From Paramarasmius palmivorus (taxonomy: Eukaryota; Basidiomycota; Agaricomycetes; Agaricales; Marasmiaceae): a stretch of 64,000 bases of DNA. A model generated the notes under the pieces. The model searched no databases. It was not told where the DNA came from and saw only the letters and a list, made by a program, of their open reading frames with translations. Position numbers and translations under genes: made by a program. Within the stretch, counting starts at the first letter, position 1; each line of letters begins with the position of its first letter. The stretch covers positions 62,001 through 126,000 of the forward strand of contig JAYKXP010000077.1 in NCBI GenBank assembly GCA_037176845.1, in the 5' to 3' direction. Below, in pieces: positions 21,405-33,212 of this stretch.

Positions 21405-24400
21405 AATGAGGCCGCTGAAGTGATCAACACATATCGTCATAAGGTGAGTGGTCGAGGAAAGACCTCACCGCCAGTCCGATGAACTATTGGAAGCGTTACC
21501 AGGGGAAGGCCGTCAAAGCATTCGGGGTGAAGATTTTGACGCTAGTAAGCAAAAAGCCAGACACGGGCGCTTATCCGGCTGCATGTCGCTTCATCGCTAT
21601 GTCGACCGCGGAGAACATAAGCAAGCTGTCCAGCCCTGACATGATTTGATCGACGAGAGGCAGGATCAAACGCCGTATTTCGTCCATACGGCTCTCTTGA
21701 ACGCATGTCAGCGCTACTTCCTACATCTGACACTTGACTATATGTAGCAGCTCTCGAACCAGGTACAGTCATCCAAGCAGCGGTGTTTGTGCCGTGTGGC
21801 CGACAACGAGATGACATATTACGGCGTGAATCGAAGTGTGAAGGTTTGTGATACCGGGGCAAAATGCGGGGATACATATCACAAGGACAGATATTGGTGC
21901 GTCGATATCATCGTGTCTGGGAGACAAAACTCTACGACGGGCTAGGCGAGGAGGAGACCATGGATGAATGTAGAAGAAAACATAGGTATAGATAAGAAGG
22001 CCGGAATGCGATGAGATCAGAGACGTTTATCGCCAGAGAATGTCATGACGAGCGAGGAAAATGAAGAACAGTTCATGAGAACATGAACGAAAGAGCTTTC
22101 CAAACACCGAATTACCAAGGCATCAATATTGGATACCGGAGGCATAACTCAAGTGTTCCATCCTTTACGCTACGCATCGGCGGAAGGTGGTACTGCCTCC
22201 GACCTGTTCTGATACATGGCAATGAATTCGTTATCGGGATCCAAATACCTCGAGCTACGCGTACGCACCGTCCTTTTGCCCAAGGGAAGGACGAAGACCG
22301 ATAAGCGGAGAATGGCAAAAAGGCCAAGGCACACAAACTCCGGAATACCGGCATCGCGAGTGGACCGCGCTGCAGATGAAAGGTGGTCTAAGCAATGAAA
22401 TGAGTGAACAACCAAAGTTACCAATTCACTCACTCACCCAGACATATATCACCTCCATCCATAAACCCGAACCCATACACCAAAACAACACCTCTTCCTC
22501 ATATCCACCACCTCCGGTTGCAGCGAACACACGACTCAACCATATCCTCCTTCCAAGCGAGGAACCTTCTACACATCGCATCGGAGATCCTGACCCCAGC
22601 ACGTTTTGCGCTTCGGCATAACTACCACCGCCGATACGTATGCTCCTTCAATTGTGCTCACCCGGTCTCACGGGTAACACCCCAACACTCGTCCTCAAGA
22701 AACTGGAAGAAGGGACAAAGTCAGCACGTTTCTGCCTCCACCTCCGTCACCATATCGAGGGCGTCTTCAACGGGCGAGCCCATTTCACTGAGGCTGATCA
22801 TCTAAATAGCAACCCTGGACGCCCCCAGCGGAGCAGATGAAAACGATTGTCCTCTTCGCATATCCCAGAGCAAGAGACGCCAAGAAGGCATCCTTGCCTC
22901 CGAGAGATTCAGGATGGTAGATGAATGGACGCTGGATGTGAAAGTGCCATTTCCAGGGCCATAAAGACAAGAACGTCCATGCCAGCGTCGGGAAGGATAC
23001 GCATTGTAGCGCCGAGACGAACTAGTGCTGGAGAAGATCATGATGACGCAAAAGGGATATGATGGAGGAACACAATAAATGTGCCTCGTTCCCAAAGATA
23101 ACTTAGCACTCCGAAGTTGATGGTTCCTGTCGACAGTCCATAAGACCCGAGCTACGGAATTTGACACCAGACTATCAATAATGGATACCGGTATCTCCGA
23201 GAGGGTGAGCCAGACATTCCACGTATCGGCGTCCGTAGGTAGTCAAATAGAAAGTAATACTACGTCCGAACATTCGACCTTTCCTGATACATAGCATCGG
23301 GTTCGCCAACGAGATCAAAATGAAGGCGAGGAAGGAATGGCAAAGAGACTGGGGCAGATAACGCGTCAAGTGGAGGCGGTCTCGCAGAATACATGAAGGG
23401 TGATCTGAGAAACGAAACGAATGAGCACCGGATAGGAAAGCACTTACGAAGATACTCACGAAACGAAAACGTCGTTCCCCAATGCCACCTGCATTCATAC
23501 CCACTCCAGGAAACCTGACCCCGAATCCATACATCCAAACAACACCTCTTCCTCATATCCACCAGCACCGACACGTATTGAGGTACGGGTATTACGGCAA
23601 ACACCCGACTTCCTTCCTGGTGTGAAAGCGAAGCCCTTTCTACACGTCGGAGATCACAGCGCTTTCGTCATAACAACCGCCAACGTCATGATATCCGCAT
23701 TCAACGAGCGAGCCCATTTCCCCAAGGCCGATGATCTAGACAACAGCCCTGAACACTCCCGCAAGAACGATTCTCCTCTTCGTATATCCCAGAGTAAGAG
23801 ACGCCGAAAGTTCGAAGGCATCCTTTCCTTCGAGAGATACAAGATGGTAGATGAACGAGCGCTGGATGTGAAGGTGGCGACGAAATGTTCCGTCTCCACA
23901 CGCCCATGGTTTGACCGGGTACCGCTACAATATAGAGTCGGAAACGACAGTCGCAGTTGTCGGAGGAGGTGCAGTGAGTGCCAAGATGGATGATAGGTGT
24001 CCAGCGGATACTTGATCTTGGGAAGAAAGTCGAGAGGCGTTTGCACCACCTGGTAATATGTGACGCTCTAGCATTTGGGAAAAGATCAGTATGAGCGCTA
24101 CGGGGTGTCATTGGAGCCTACTCACCTTCTTCCTAACTTAGCACCCATCCATTCCTAGATGCGAACATCACCCCCCACTTCCCCCTTCCTAATCTAATAC
24201 CCCTACCCAGGCCGTCCTTTTCTGATAACCATCACCGCCTCCTCCTTCATATGCCCATCTAACACGAACGAGAAACATGCTGGCTTGGAAACATGTCAGC
24301 AAGGACGAAGAAGGAGAAGGTCATTTGACTTACCATCCTGTTCCCCATCCTCCCACTCCTGCCTCCGTCCAACTTCCTGATCATCTCCCCATCCGCTTTC

Positions 24401-25600
24401 CTGTACCCGAGATCGCTACAGCACTCAACACCGAACACCCCACACCGAACATCCCGCACTCGAGATGAGCAAACTTGACCGTCCCCACTCGAAAGCCTTC
24501 GTGATCCTGACCCAGAGTTGCTTGAGGAAGATGCAGGGACAAAAGGGATCACATAACACCACCTAGCGCCTTGGGTGGAGGACTGGAAGGCGAGGGAATC
24601 CTGGAGTGTTGATTGAGGAGTTTTTCTTCCGAGTCCGAATGGTGGAGCCAAGAGGCGGAGGTATCAACATGGGTTTGGCAACGCGTTGATGAGAAGAGGA
24701 GACCGGGATGTATGTTGAGATAGGAAGAGGTGGCGGGTATGCAGCTCTACGGAGAACGAGGGTTAGAAAAGGAGCTGGTAGAAAAATTATCTGTACTCAC
24801 GAAAGATACTCTTCTCTCTATCCGACCCAGTTCTGAACCAGAAGCCCAAGCCTCTTTGACCCCACTACCGGATAGCCAAAACGCATTGACGAGGATCAAT
24901 ATGGAACGTGAAGCAGTCGTAAGGGCGTCCAGAGGTGTTAGCCAGCCTAGATATACGTCGGAATCCTACAAGATACACGTTCAGAAAACATTCAGACTTG
25001 CAAGAACATCAACGCACCATTGACACCCTTGACAACGCTCTCGTAACTCGCGACCAGATCCAATCCTCTTCCCAAAGCAGCGGCTCTGTATATCTTCATA
25101 ACTGGTCGATAGGGAAGGTGGAGCAGTCGCAAGGGTATCGACGCCGAGAGTTGTTATCCAGCCTGAAGTTACATCGAGAACCTGTAAGATACACGGTCAA
25201 AAACACATCCAAAGACTTGTGAGAACATCGACGCACCAACAAAATCGTTTACGCTCCCATAGCTCTAGCCCAGACACAATCATTAACCCCAAGCAGCGGT
25301 TCTATATGTCTTCATAATTTGTCAATCTATGAAGGCCTGAGGTCGGACGCATGGAAAAGTTGCGGGAAACGTCGACCCACGCACCGTTGCCTTGAGCATT
25401 CCAACAATCACAGCTCACATTGCAAGCGAAAAGGGCGACGTGATGGACGTCGAGGACAAAGAGTCAAAATTCTCGCGCGTCCCAAATTTTCTGTTGCGGG
25501 AACGGTTGGGTTAGGGTTACGGCTTTTTCCGCTTCGACGGCTCGCCGGTTCCTTTTACTCTGATACACTACCAACCAAGTGCTCAGCTTGCGGCGGATGA
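21405..25600 (+). repeat. long unclassified dispersed repeat, copy R2, internally duplicated
   Basis: Same element as R1 and R3, starting with GAGGCCGCTGAAGTGA (near 21409; R1 has GAGGCCGCCGAAGTGA near 10724). The middle appears twice: CATCAATATTGGATACCGG near 22120 and CTATCAATAATGGATACCGG near 23175 begin two diverged versions, and the block AGACGCCaAGAAGGCATCCTT near 22875 recurs near 23800. The 3' part carries a further tandem duplication of roughly 220 bp (from about 24940 and from about 25150). The end has TGATGGACGTCGAGGACAAA near 25440 and GGGTTAGGGTTACGG at 25508-25522. One plus-strand frame from 23622 runs 123 codons but is interrupted in the sister copies. Confidence 0.6.
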
Positions 25601-26340
25601 TACGAGATTACCGACACTGAGTCCGTGGACGGTGGTTGCAGACGGATTGATCAATGTAATTCATCCTGGATCATGTGCGGATTGTCGGTGATCAAGAGGT
25701 GGATTAGGTGGAATGAACTACTGCTATTATCTGCCTCCTGGATTCTACGGATTACAATGTATTACTTGTTTCGTGAATCCCTTGCTAGCTGTCTGTGGAT
25801 TAATCTAAATAATCTAGATTATCCTTTTGTACTCTTAACTTTTAGTAGGCTCTTAAGTAGGTAGTGGCTCAATTCACCGGGCCGATATTCCTGCGCCTGT
25901 GAACCCTCAAATGCGTGAACAAGTCACCCAAATTGGAAAAATCAACAAGACTCAAGAGTATGTAAGCAGAACTCTTGCAGAACTCGTCGTTTTTTGATAG
26001 CGGACACCGGCCAGAATAACCAAAACACCTTTCACCCTTCACAGAAGGGCGTATTCGAACACCCGTCGCTCAGGGGATCGTGGGCATGGGTTGAATCCCG
26101 TACATATAGCCATAGCTTGCAAGATACGCCACATTACCGTAAAATTGTTAGGTTTCTGATCTAACTCAAAGTCCAGCCCAACTCTATGATTGAAACATCT
26201 CCCGTCTATGCACGTAAGGCTCCACTCCCTCTCCGGCGGGTCAGAGCTGAGATTAACGCCCAAAATTGCTAAATTTGGGTCAAATTCGCGATAGCGCTAG
26301 TGACTGAGCAGTATCCTCCAACTAGCCATCATCAGACTGA
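25601..26340. other. intergenic, nothing recognised
   Basis: Spacer between repeat R2 and the duplicated block upstream of membrane-protein copy 3. No gene-like pattern was seen. Confidence 0.35.
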
Positions 26341-27240
26341 TAAGTCATCCCTATCTTCCTGGGCTACACGGCTTGTTGCATAGCCTCGGATTCTGATCTA
26401 TAGCTTCCCGAATGAAAGTCGGATCTTTTTCCCATCCATTTGAGTGACAAATGTAATGGCCATACATATCTGTAAAAATACACCCTATTCATGTTTGTAT
26501 TCATGGAAAGGTGGACGTAATCTTTCCGAATCTTGGTTAGCCCCGACGCCACGCTGATGACATCTCACAATATATACTGGGTACTTGGTGTGAGCTGGCA
26601 CTGACGTTGTTGGATATCTCACCGTGACCTCAATGCCCTTACGTTTGTATCGCCAAATTTATTCGTTTTGTAACTAAGTAATTCCTCATACTGATACTTT
26701 CATAGCATAAACTTCTCATGCCATCCTGCCTTTGCTCTTTCTTCGCTCCATGCTATTATCCTTAACCTACTCCCGTAGTGCTAGTACTTGGGATGCGCGA
26801 CAGTTGGGTGTACTATTGACTGTGGGTAGTTTGGCATTTTGTGAAAATTGCAGGGCGTGCGACGGTTCATTATGATCTGTCCTTGCATTTTATCATTACA
26901 GTGGTATCTTGTACAGCCAAACTCACATCAAACGTGTCGTGAGCTAATGGGAAACGGACTGGGCCCAATTCATGGCAATTACAAAAGACAGCAGCATGCG
27001 AAAGAGAAGCTGAACTTGACAGCGAGTCAACATGGAGACACACAGCGGGTGAATGATATAGACTTGAGCCTGCGTATGTACAAGTGCCTTCTGAGGCACT
27101 ATTTTTTTGAATGAGAAGCAAGCGGGTTCGACATTCTATTATTCAGATCTCAAACCAGTCTCAAATCAATCATCTGGCTATTAATAGCGGCTACTTGAAT
27201 CGTGCACTGGTGACTTCCCGAACATTGATGATCTTCCCGG
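26341..27240 (+). repeat. duplicated spacer upstream of membrane-protein copy 3
   Basis: Counterpart of 16530-17040, with shared blocks in the same order but with extra sequence between about 26480 and 26820. It reaches to within about 120 nt of the copy 3 start codon, so it is likely to contain its promoter. No coding frame was recognised. Confidence 0.5.
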
Positions 27241-27317
27241 TATCTATGGATGCAGAGGCAAAACACAGCTTTGAGCGAGAATACAAAATCTTGCTACAAC
27301 TCATTGTTCACCACTTC

Positions 27318-27425
27318 TTCCCCGACTCTCCCTGCCAATCGAGGTCCTTGCAAAATGGGACTTCCAGCTTTTTCCCCGACTCTCCCTGCCAATCGAGGTC
27401 CTTCCGAAATGGGACTTCCAGCTTT
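27318..27425 (+). repeat. two-copy 54-bp direct repeat containing a duplicated start codon
   Basis: Unit 1 at 27318-27371 and unit 2 at 27372-27425 differ at about two bases. Each contains ATGGGACTTCCAGCTTTTT. The length is 18 codons and both ATGs (27355 and 27409) are in frame with the membrane-protein gene that starts here. Confidence 0.75.
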
Positions 27426-29442
27426 TTCCCTGGGTTCGACACTTGTGTTTGTCGTGCTCTACGGTATGCTAAGAATATATCTGACGATTATGTTACTCAA
27501 AGCCCTCTCCTAGCTTGCTATGCGGGGCTTTCTGTGTCCCGCATGCACCATCTCATCGTAGGTAAAAGTGACAAACGCCGGACGCAAATACCACTGCTTG
27601 TCCTTTTATTTATGCCGATAACGATCGGACTTGTGTTGCGCTTTGTTATACTATCCATACTGTATCGGGGCACGGAAGACGGTACCTTCCCAATGCTCTT
27701 CTCGGGCTTGATGTTTGTACGTGGTCTGTTGACATCTACATGTGACACTCTTGTGGAACTAAGGATCCTAAAACAGACATATGGAATTTTTTACGGTATG
27801 ATCCAGCAATATAGAGCAAGACATTGACAAATGATTCTCTTAGGTTCATATGCATCACTTTTTGCCCAATACATCTACATCTCAAACAAGCCTTGGGACC
27901 AGAAGATCATACTTCCCTCAGTAGTCCTAATCGTGGCAACAGCTAGTGTTGTTATTCACTTTGCGGAGATGAGAACGCTGCGCTTAGATTGGTATGGTAA
28001 TGATGGATGTAAATCTATGAGGCAGGGTTTGGTATTTGTATGTGTTAACCTGATGTTTTGAAGCTGTTGATTATTGAAATCTAATGCTCATGTTAACAGG
28101 AAGTGGGGACACTCTATGGTATAGCCTGTTATCCAGGCAGTAGCAGCAACATCTCATCAACTTGAACAGGCATATATGCCGTACTTTTCGGACAATCCAT
28201 ATATATCCAGATCAAGCGCGGGAAAGATAATCAGGAACACGTCTTCTTCCTGTCGTTTATCTTTCTGCTGGTCACATTTACGACTGTTGGTATAAATCTG
28301 GTAGAGGTCTTGGCAATCTATCTTCCCGTGTAAGTAAAATCCCTTTTCAAGAGAACTTTCATTGAGCCTTTAACCAGATACCCCCGGGCCATGGTCAGAA
28401 TGATTGTGTTCTTCCTTGCCAAGTAAGAGATTCCCGATCGTAGTATTTTGATTTACCATAAGAACTATAAACAGTGCGACTGCTGATGGGATAATGGTGA
28501 GATGTGCAAGTCACCCATCCTACATTATTGCCGATGACACTGTGGATAGGTGCGGCGATGTTATATTGTATGGGGAAGAAGACAATGGACAATGATTTTG
28601 CTGGGATGCTTATGTTTGATAAATCATGGTTAGGTTTCAATTTTTTCGGTGGAAGCTGAAGTAACTTATAGTCTACAGGGATTGCATTGTTTGTGACCAT
28701 CCGTTACCATGGTGGCTTTGAGTTTCTCGATCAAAACTTGGATGGTGGTCCACCTTTCTTTTCAGAAGATGAGCACAATTGGTTGTTGTCTAACTATGTC
28801 ACATGTAGCCTATACTGGAGCACAGCATTTACCAATGCATTTGTGACGAGTATGATAGGTGAGTTGGAAATCAACTTTCAAGTTTGCTTACTTATAAGCT
28901 TCAGCTGGACGTGTATTCTATATCTCTCATAAAGCAAGAGCATTTCTGGGAGTGCAAAGCACGAGAATGTATCGTCTTGTCATCGCCATTACGTGCGTTC
29001 ATATTGTTTTCAGTTCAACTATCTAATAACCCTTGTAAAGCCTCGAGTCTGGGATGATGTACTCCATCACACTTATTATATTCGCTGCATTGTCAGCAAG
29101 TACAATGAGCAATTATTTGGATGCTCGGTTCAACCTGCAGCTCGACGGGGTGATGGTCGTAGCTTCCATTGTTCAAAACTCTATAATGTATGTGTTGGTA
29201 AGTGTCAAACCAGTCTTCGATACCAACTATGTAACTCATCGACATCGGACGCTACCCAAAAGGGCATCTCACAAACTTTAATCGTCGTGCGTATTGCGTT
29301 GGGGCTTAGCCATTCCAGCGTAGACGAAGCGATAACAACTATGCGTGCTGCTGAGGCAAAGTCCAAGTCTACGGCCACGGAAACCGTTAGGACAGTGCTT
29401 GATATATCCCCAGACAATCAACCAAGAACTGGAGATGCGTAG
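27355..29442 (+). CDS. multi-pass membrane protein, copy 3, with tandemly repeated N-terminal helix modules
   Basis: Start is either ATG 27355 or, more like copy 2 (MGIPYITFAST), ATG 27409 giving MGLPAFSLGSTLVFVVLY. Module 1: CYAGLSVSRMHHLI...PLLVLLFMPITIGLVLRFVI, ending GLMF. A 19-nt micro-exon (27777-27795, TYGIFYG) leads to SYASLFAQYIYI...VVLIVATASVVIHF. A second (28100-28118, EVGTLYG) leads to IYAVLFGQSIYIQIKRG...FIFLLVTFTTVGINLVEV. Core: VRMIVFFLANATADGIM, RCYIVWGRRQ, ILLGCLCLINH, NYVTCSLYWSTAFTNAFVTSMI, AGRVFYISHKARAFLG, LESGMMYSITLIIFAALS, GISQTLIVVRIALGLSHSSVDEAI, ending PRTGDA. All splice joins keep frame. The intron before the first micro-exon is open and could be read through. About 11 helices; function unknown. 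Confidence 0.75.
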
Positions 29443-29449
29443 ACGTTTG

Positions 29450-30213
29450 ATTTCATTGAAAGCGAGAACACTAATCGAGCCCAACTCCTGTTTATTGCCA
29501 CCTCGGACGTTCCGGATCTCTGTTGTGCGTTTCTAATGTTATTTGTCGTGAATATATAAGCCGTTTGTTTGAACCGCAGAATCTTACGGTGTTTCGGTCC
29601 CCCCAGTAGGACTCGGATCACCACCTGCACCTCCAACACTTGCACTACTTGCGCCACCTGATATCTCTACATCTTCATCACCTCTGATGCTTGTCACCAC
29701 CGTACTTCCGTTTCCATTGCCTGTCACCACGATATTGTCATTCCCATCACTTCCGATATTTGTTATCACGACATTCCGTTCTCATCATCTCCTGTTACCA
29801 CGGTATTTCGTTAGTATCACTCACTTCCTTGATTTGTTATCACGGTGCTTCTTTTTCTCTTAGCGTATCAAACGGTTTCATTCGGGTACAACGTCAAGAT
29901 GACTTACTAAGACGACGTGATTTCTGGGGTCAAGGAGGTGTACTGCGAGTTTCTTGAACTGGAGGATCAGTCTGAGTCAAGAAAGTGTTATCCTGCTCGC
30001 CCAGCTCGGCGAGGAAAAAGGAATGTAATTCCTTTCCCTCTGATTGATGCACCAAACACTCTTTCGTTCTTCCGCGCCAAAATTAAGCTACCCTTTTCAG
30101 GCAGAGGAATAGCGCAAACCATCAAGAATAGTGAAAATCTATTGATTTCTTTAAATTAAGCATGGCCCTATGGAGAAAAGAAAAGAAAAGACTCACGAGA
30201 AGAGGACGTTCAT
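29450..30213 (-). pseudogene. family 1 surface-protein remnant lacking the membrane helix and tail
   Basis: Paralogue of the genes at 14154-15300 and 31123-32342, including the 5' flank (CCCCTGGTTGACCTGGCTG just upstream) and the signal-exon start MNVLFS (ATG at 30213). The stalk exon reads NDNIVVTGNGNGSTVVTS...SSASVGGAGGDPSPTGGTETP and is followed by a conserved donor. The next exon begins as in the sister genes (RNAQQRSG) but then jumps directly to the part corresponding to NVRGGNKQEL, so the membrane helix, Arg/Lys run and everything after QEL are missing. The break lies within about 40 nt of the stop codon of the convergent membrane-protein copy 3, so a deletion at that junction probably removed the 3' half. 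Confidence 0.55.
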
Positions 30214-30634
30214 CCCAGCCAGGTCAACCAGGGGAAGAACAGGAATGTTTATTACTGTACGTTGTCTCTTAAATCGTAATCAAGTTTGATGAAATCGAAT
30301 CAGCGCAGGATCCGGAATCAAGATGATCAAAGCATTTGGGTGATTATCGGTCGTGAAGTGTTGGTGATACGGCGGCTCGAAGTTCTTCGCAAGACATCAC
30401 CATACCTTGACAACTTCTGAAAAATTTCCCATGTCACTGAATCTCGAATCAGTGGTCCTGGGTGTGAAATACTGGAGGCGGACGTAGCTAGCGCCCTATG
30501 AGTGCTATAAATAAACCATACAATGAACGTGTAGCACAATGTCGTGCACACATCTGTGGCTATTGTTCCTATCTTTGTATTCAGTCTGTATTGATTTACG
30601 GTTTGACCTGGAGATATCCGAGCCATATTTTACA

Positions 30635-30840
30635 TCTCAGAAATCACAGTCCACATTCCACGCGAAGAGGAAGGAGAAAGAGTCAGATTCCCGCGCGTCA
30701 CCTATTATCGTTTAGAATGCCACTTTTTCCGCCAAGCTCATCCGCCGTGATGTATATTGTAATGATTCTACTGCATTTCTGCGTGTTATGAAAGTGTCGC
30801 AGAGCCGACCCTAACCCAACTTTGATTTCACTCAAAGCAA
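30635..30840 (+). repeat. 3'-end fragment of the long dispersed repeat
   Basis: Shares CACAGTCCACATTCCA, CCCGCGCGTCACCTATT and CTTTTTCCGCC with the ends of R1, R2 and R4. Here the telomere-like box, CCCTAACCC at 30809-30817, is in the opposite orientation and about 100 bp further on. Confidence 0.45.
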
Positions 30841-31122
30841 GATGGATCAAACGCGTTATGCTGGTCCTTTTCGGTAATTTGAGAGGCAGACTTCCCCTAC
30901 CAACTAGATTTACTTATCTACATAGCTTTGATGGGACGTTAAGTTCCGTACAGTGTACCTCACGTTGCCCTTCATCAGCACTCGGCCAAATGTGATTATT
31001 TTTCGTTCTTTGTATGACACTGACAGAGTCCTCCTTTTGATTTGTCGCAGGATTATACGTCAATATAGGTATTACAAAACATCTTCGCGGCACTCTTCCA
31101 TCAATGTCCAAGCTACAGTAAT

Positions 31123-32342
31123 CTACACCGCAGCGTCATATCTCGGAGGCATCACGACAACGCCGTCTTCTAAATCTGATCTTGACTGTAATGGTCTCCA
31201 ACCACTATCATCTAGGTATACAACCTGCCTCTCTGTCCGCACAGGCGTACGGTCTTGATCCGCGTGATCGGGTAAACCCAGCTCCTGCTTGTTTCCACCT
31301 CGGACGTTCAGGTTAGGCTCAACACGACGGTAAGGAGTAATGAGCGGGTTGGGAGCACTCGGCGCTTTCCGCTTGCGTCGGCGTGTGATAACACACACGG
31401 TGACTAGAATCGCGAAAACGACTACACTGACGCCGACAGTTATGCCTGCGATCTGAGCAGTGTTGAGCGCTGGACGTGGAGATGACTCGGAGATGCTGCT
31501 TGATGTCTGTTGTTCGTTCCTGATATTATTTGTATTGAATGTATAAGCTATTTGTCTGAACCAAAGAACCTTACGGTGTGGCGGATACCCCAGTAGAATT
31601 CGGATCACCACGTGTGGCCATGGTCGTGCTTGCGGTTTGAGCAGTATCGAGAGCTGGAGGCGGAGATGACTCGGCAATGCTGCTTGATGTCTAAGCCGTT
31701 TGTCTGAACCAAAGATCCTTACAGTGTTGCGGCTGCCCCAGTAGGATTTGGATCACCACCTGTACCTCCAACACTTGCACTACTCATGTTACCCGATCCC
31801 TCTACATGTCCTTCTCCTACATCTCCGTTGCTTGTTACCACGGTACTTGCATTGGCATCACCTCCATTGCTCGTGACCACAGTACACCCGTTAGCGTCAC
31901 CTCCATTGCTTGTCACCTCGGTATGCGCATTAGCATCACCTCTTCTCGTTACACCTTCACCCCCTACATCCCTCTCAGCTATTGAAAGGGTACTGACCCA
32001 ATTTTCAGTATTAGATGGTTTTCAATCAGGTAGAAGTGATAGCTTACTAAGACGATGTAATTTCCTTAACAGACGTTGGGATAAAGGAGGTGGAAAGGAA
32101 GTTGTACTCCAAGTTTCTTGTTGGAGGATCAGTCGTGCAAAAGCGACAAGGTATTTATGTCCTGCTCACCCAGCTTGATGGAGAAACATAGCTCCTGGCC
32201 GCACACCAAACACCTGGTTATTTGTTTTTTTCTTCAGGACAGTTCCCCGTCCGAGCCCAAACAAAGCTGAAACTGAGTAAGAACAAATGATGAATTAGGC
32301 CTAGGGGCGAAAAAAAAAACTCAACGAGCACAAGACGTTCAT
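31123..32342 (-). CDS. single-pass surface protein with DSGWRP and PPRY tail (family 1), repeat-containing stalk
   Basis: ATG at 32342 (MNVLCS...) sits in the same flank as the ATGs of the sister genes at 14154 and 30213; the join of this exon to the next is unresolved. The stalk exon has three tandem copies of about 13 residues, VTSNGGDANGCTV, VTSNGGDANASTV, VTSNGDVGEGH, and ends SVGGTGGDPNPTGAAAT. A middle exon (about 31580-31690) reads TSSSIAESSPPPALDTAQTAS...GDPNSTG, and the last exon begins GNEQQTSSSISESSPRPALNTAQIAG, so the stalk exon has been duplicated as in the 14154 gene. Then come VGVSVVVFAILVTVCVI, RRRKRK, and a tail with VVYLDDSGWRPLQSRSDLEDG ending VVVMPPRYDAAV. Likely functional if the 5' splice works. 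Inferred role: surface sensor or adaptor. Confidence 0.65.
31800..31945 (-). repeat. coding minisatellite in the stalk exon
   Basis: About three copies of a 39-nt unit (13 codons, consensus VTSNGGDANxxTV on the minus strand). The sister remnant at 29.6-29.8 kb shows a looser form (VVTGNGNGSTVVTS). Confidence 0.55.
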
Positions 32343-33025
32343 GCCAGCTGGCGGATGGGTGTAACTTGACTTGAAAGGGCCAGGTCAACGGGGGGAAGAA
32401 TACAAGGCCATAAGGCAGTATGTGTCTTTTAAATTAGTATAAAGTCCGATAAAACTAAATCGGCACCCAGGAATCAAGATGATCAAAGCATTCGGTGATT
32501 TACAGTTCTTCATGCAACGGTCGTGAAGTGTAGGTAATACGCGGGTTCTAGTATGTTATGTACCTCGAAGAGGAAAATGTAAGATTACCACAGCTGCGAC
32601 TTATTCGCAGTACATTGCCGCACCTTTACGGCTTCTGATATTCTTCCTTTTCACTGAATTAGCGTCTGTGGTCCAGGGTGTGAGATATGAACTCGAGGTG
32701 GGCCCCATGAATGGGTTCATCCTATAGATCATACAATCAATGCACAATACGCACCGTTGCACAATGTTGTGTCGCATCGTCGGCTATCGTTCATATTCGT
32801 ATTCAGCTTCGAATAATTTGCAGTTTCCGCTGGGGATACTCGAGTTATAGTGTGACCAAAATACAGGTAAGTCAGCCTATGTTGCTGGTTGTCCGAAAGC
32901 GTTCGGCGATGAAAGGGCGGCTCCGACGAGTTTCAGTGAGTGTTATGGGTCGTAAAGGTTGCGTCAGATAGATCACGTACCTAGTTGTTCCTCGGTCGAT
33001 CGGCCGACTCATGGGTGAACTCGGG

Positions 33026-33037
33026 TAACCCTAACCC
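33026..33037. repeat. telomere-like box
   Basis: TAACCCTAACCC, two exact telomere units, followed by CAACGG; a similar arrangement occurs at 52921. Confidence 0.5.
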
Positions 33038-33212
33038 AACGGCACACTGATTGAAAACTAGTCACAAGGATTGCATGAGGACCTGAGCAAGCCCTCTTCC
33101 CGACCACCACGACCTTGCGCGTTCCCACTTTAGCTGAAAGAGGCATCCTAGGGCTGCTTGGGTCGACTATCCCGAAGATGAAATATACCTTTAGTGGGGC
33201 ATTGAAGATGGC

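Noticed and set aside
23622..23993. 123-codon plus-strand frame as a gene
   Set aside because: The aligned regions of R1 and the first half of R2 have stops and frame changes at the same place, and no splice or family support exists.
31800..31945. CRISPR-like repeats
   Set aside because: The units are contiguous coding repeats without spacers, in a fungal gene.
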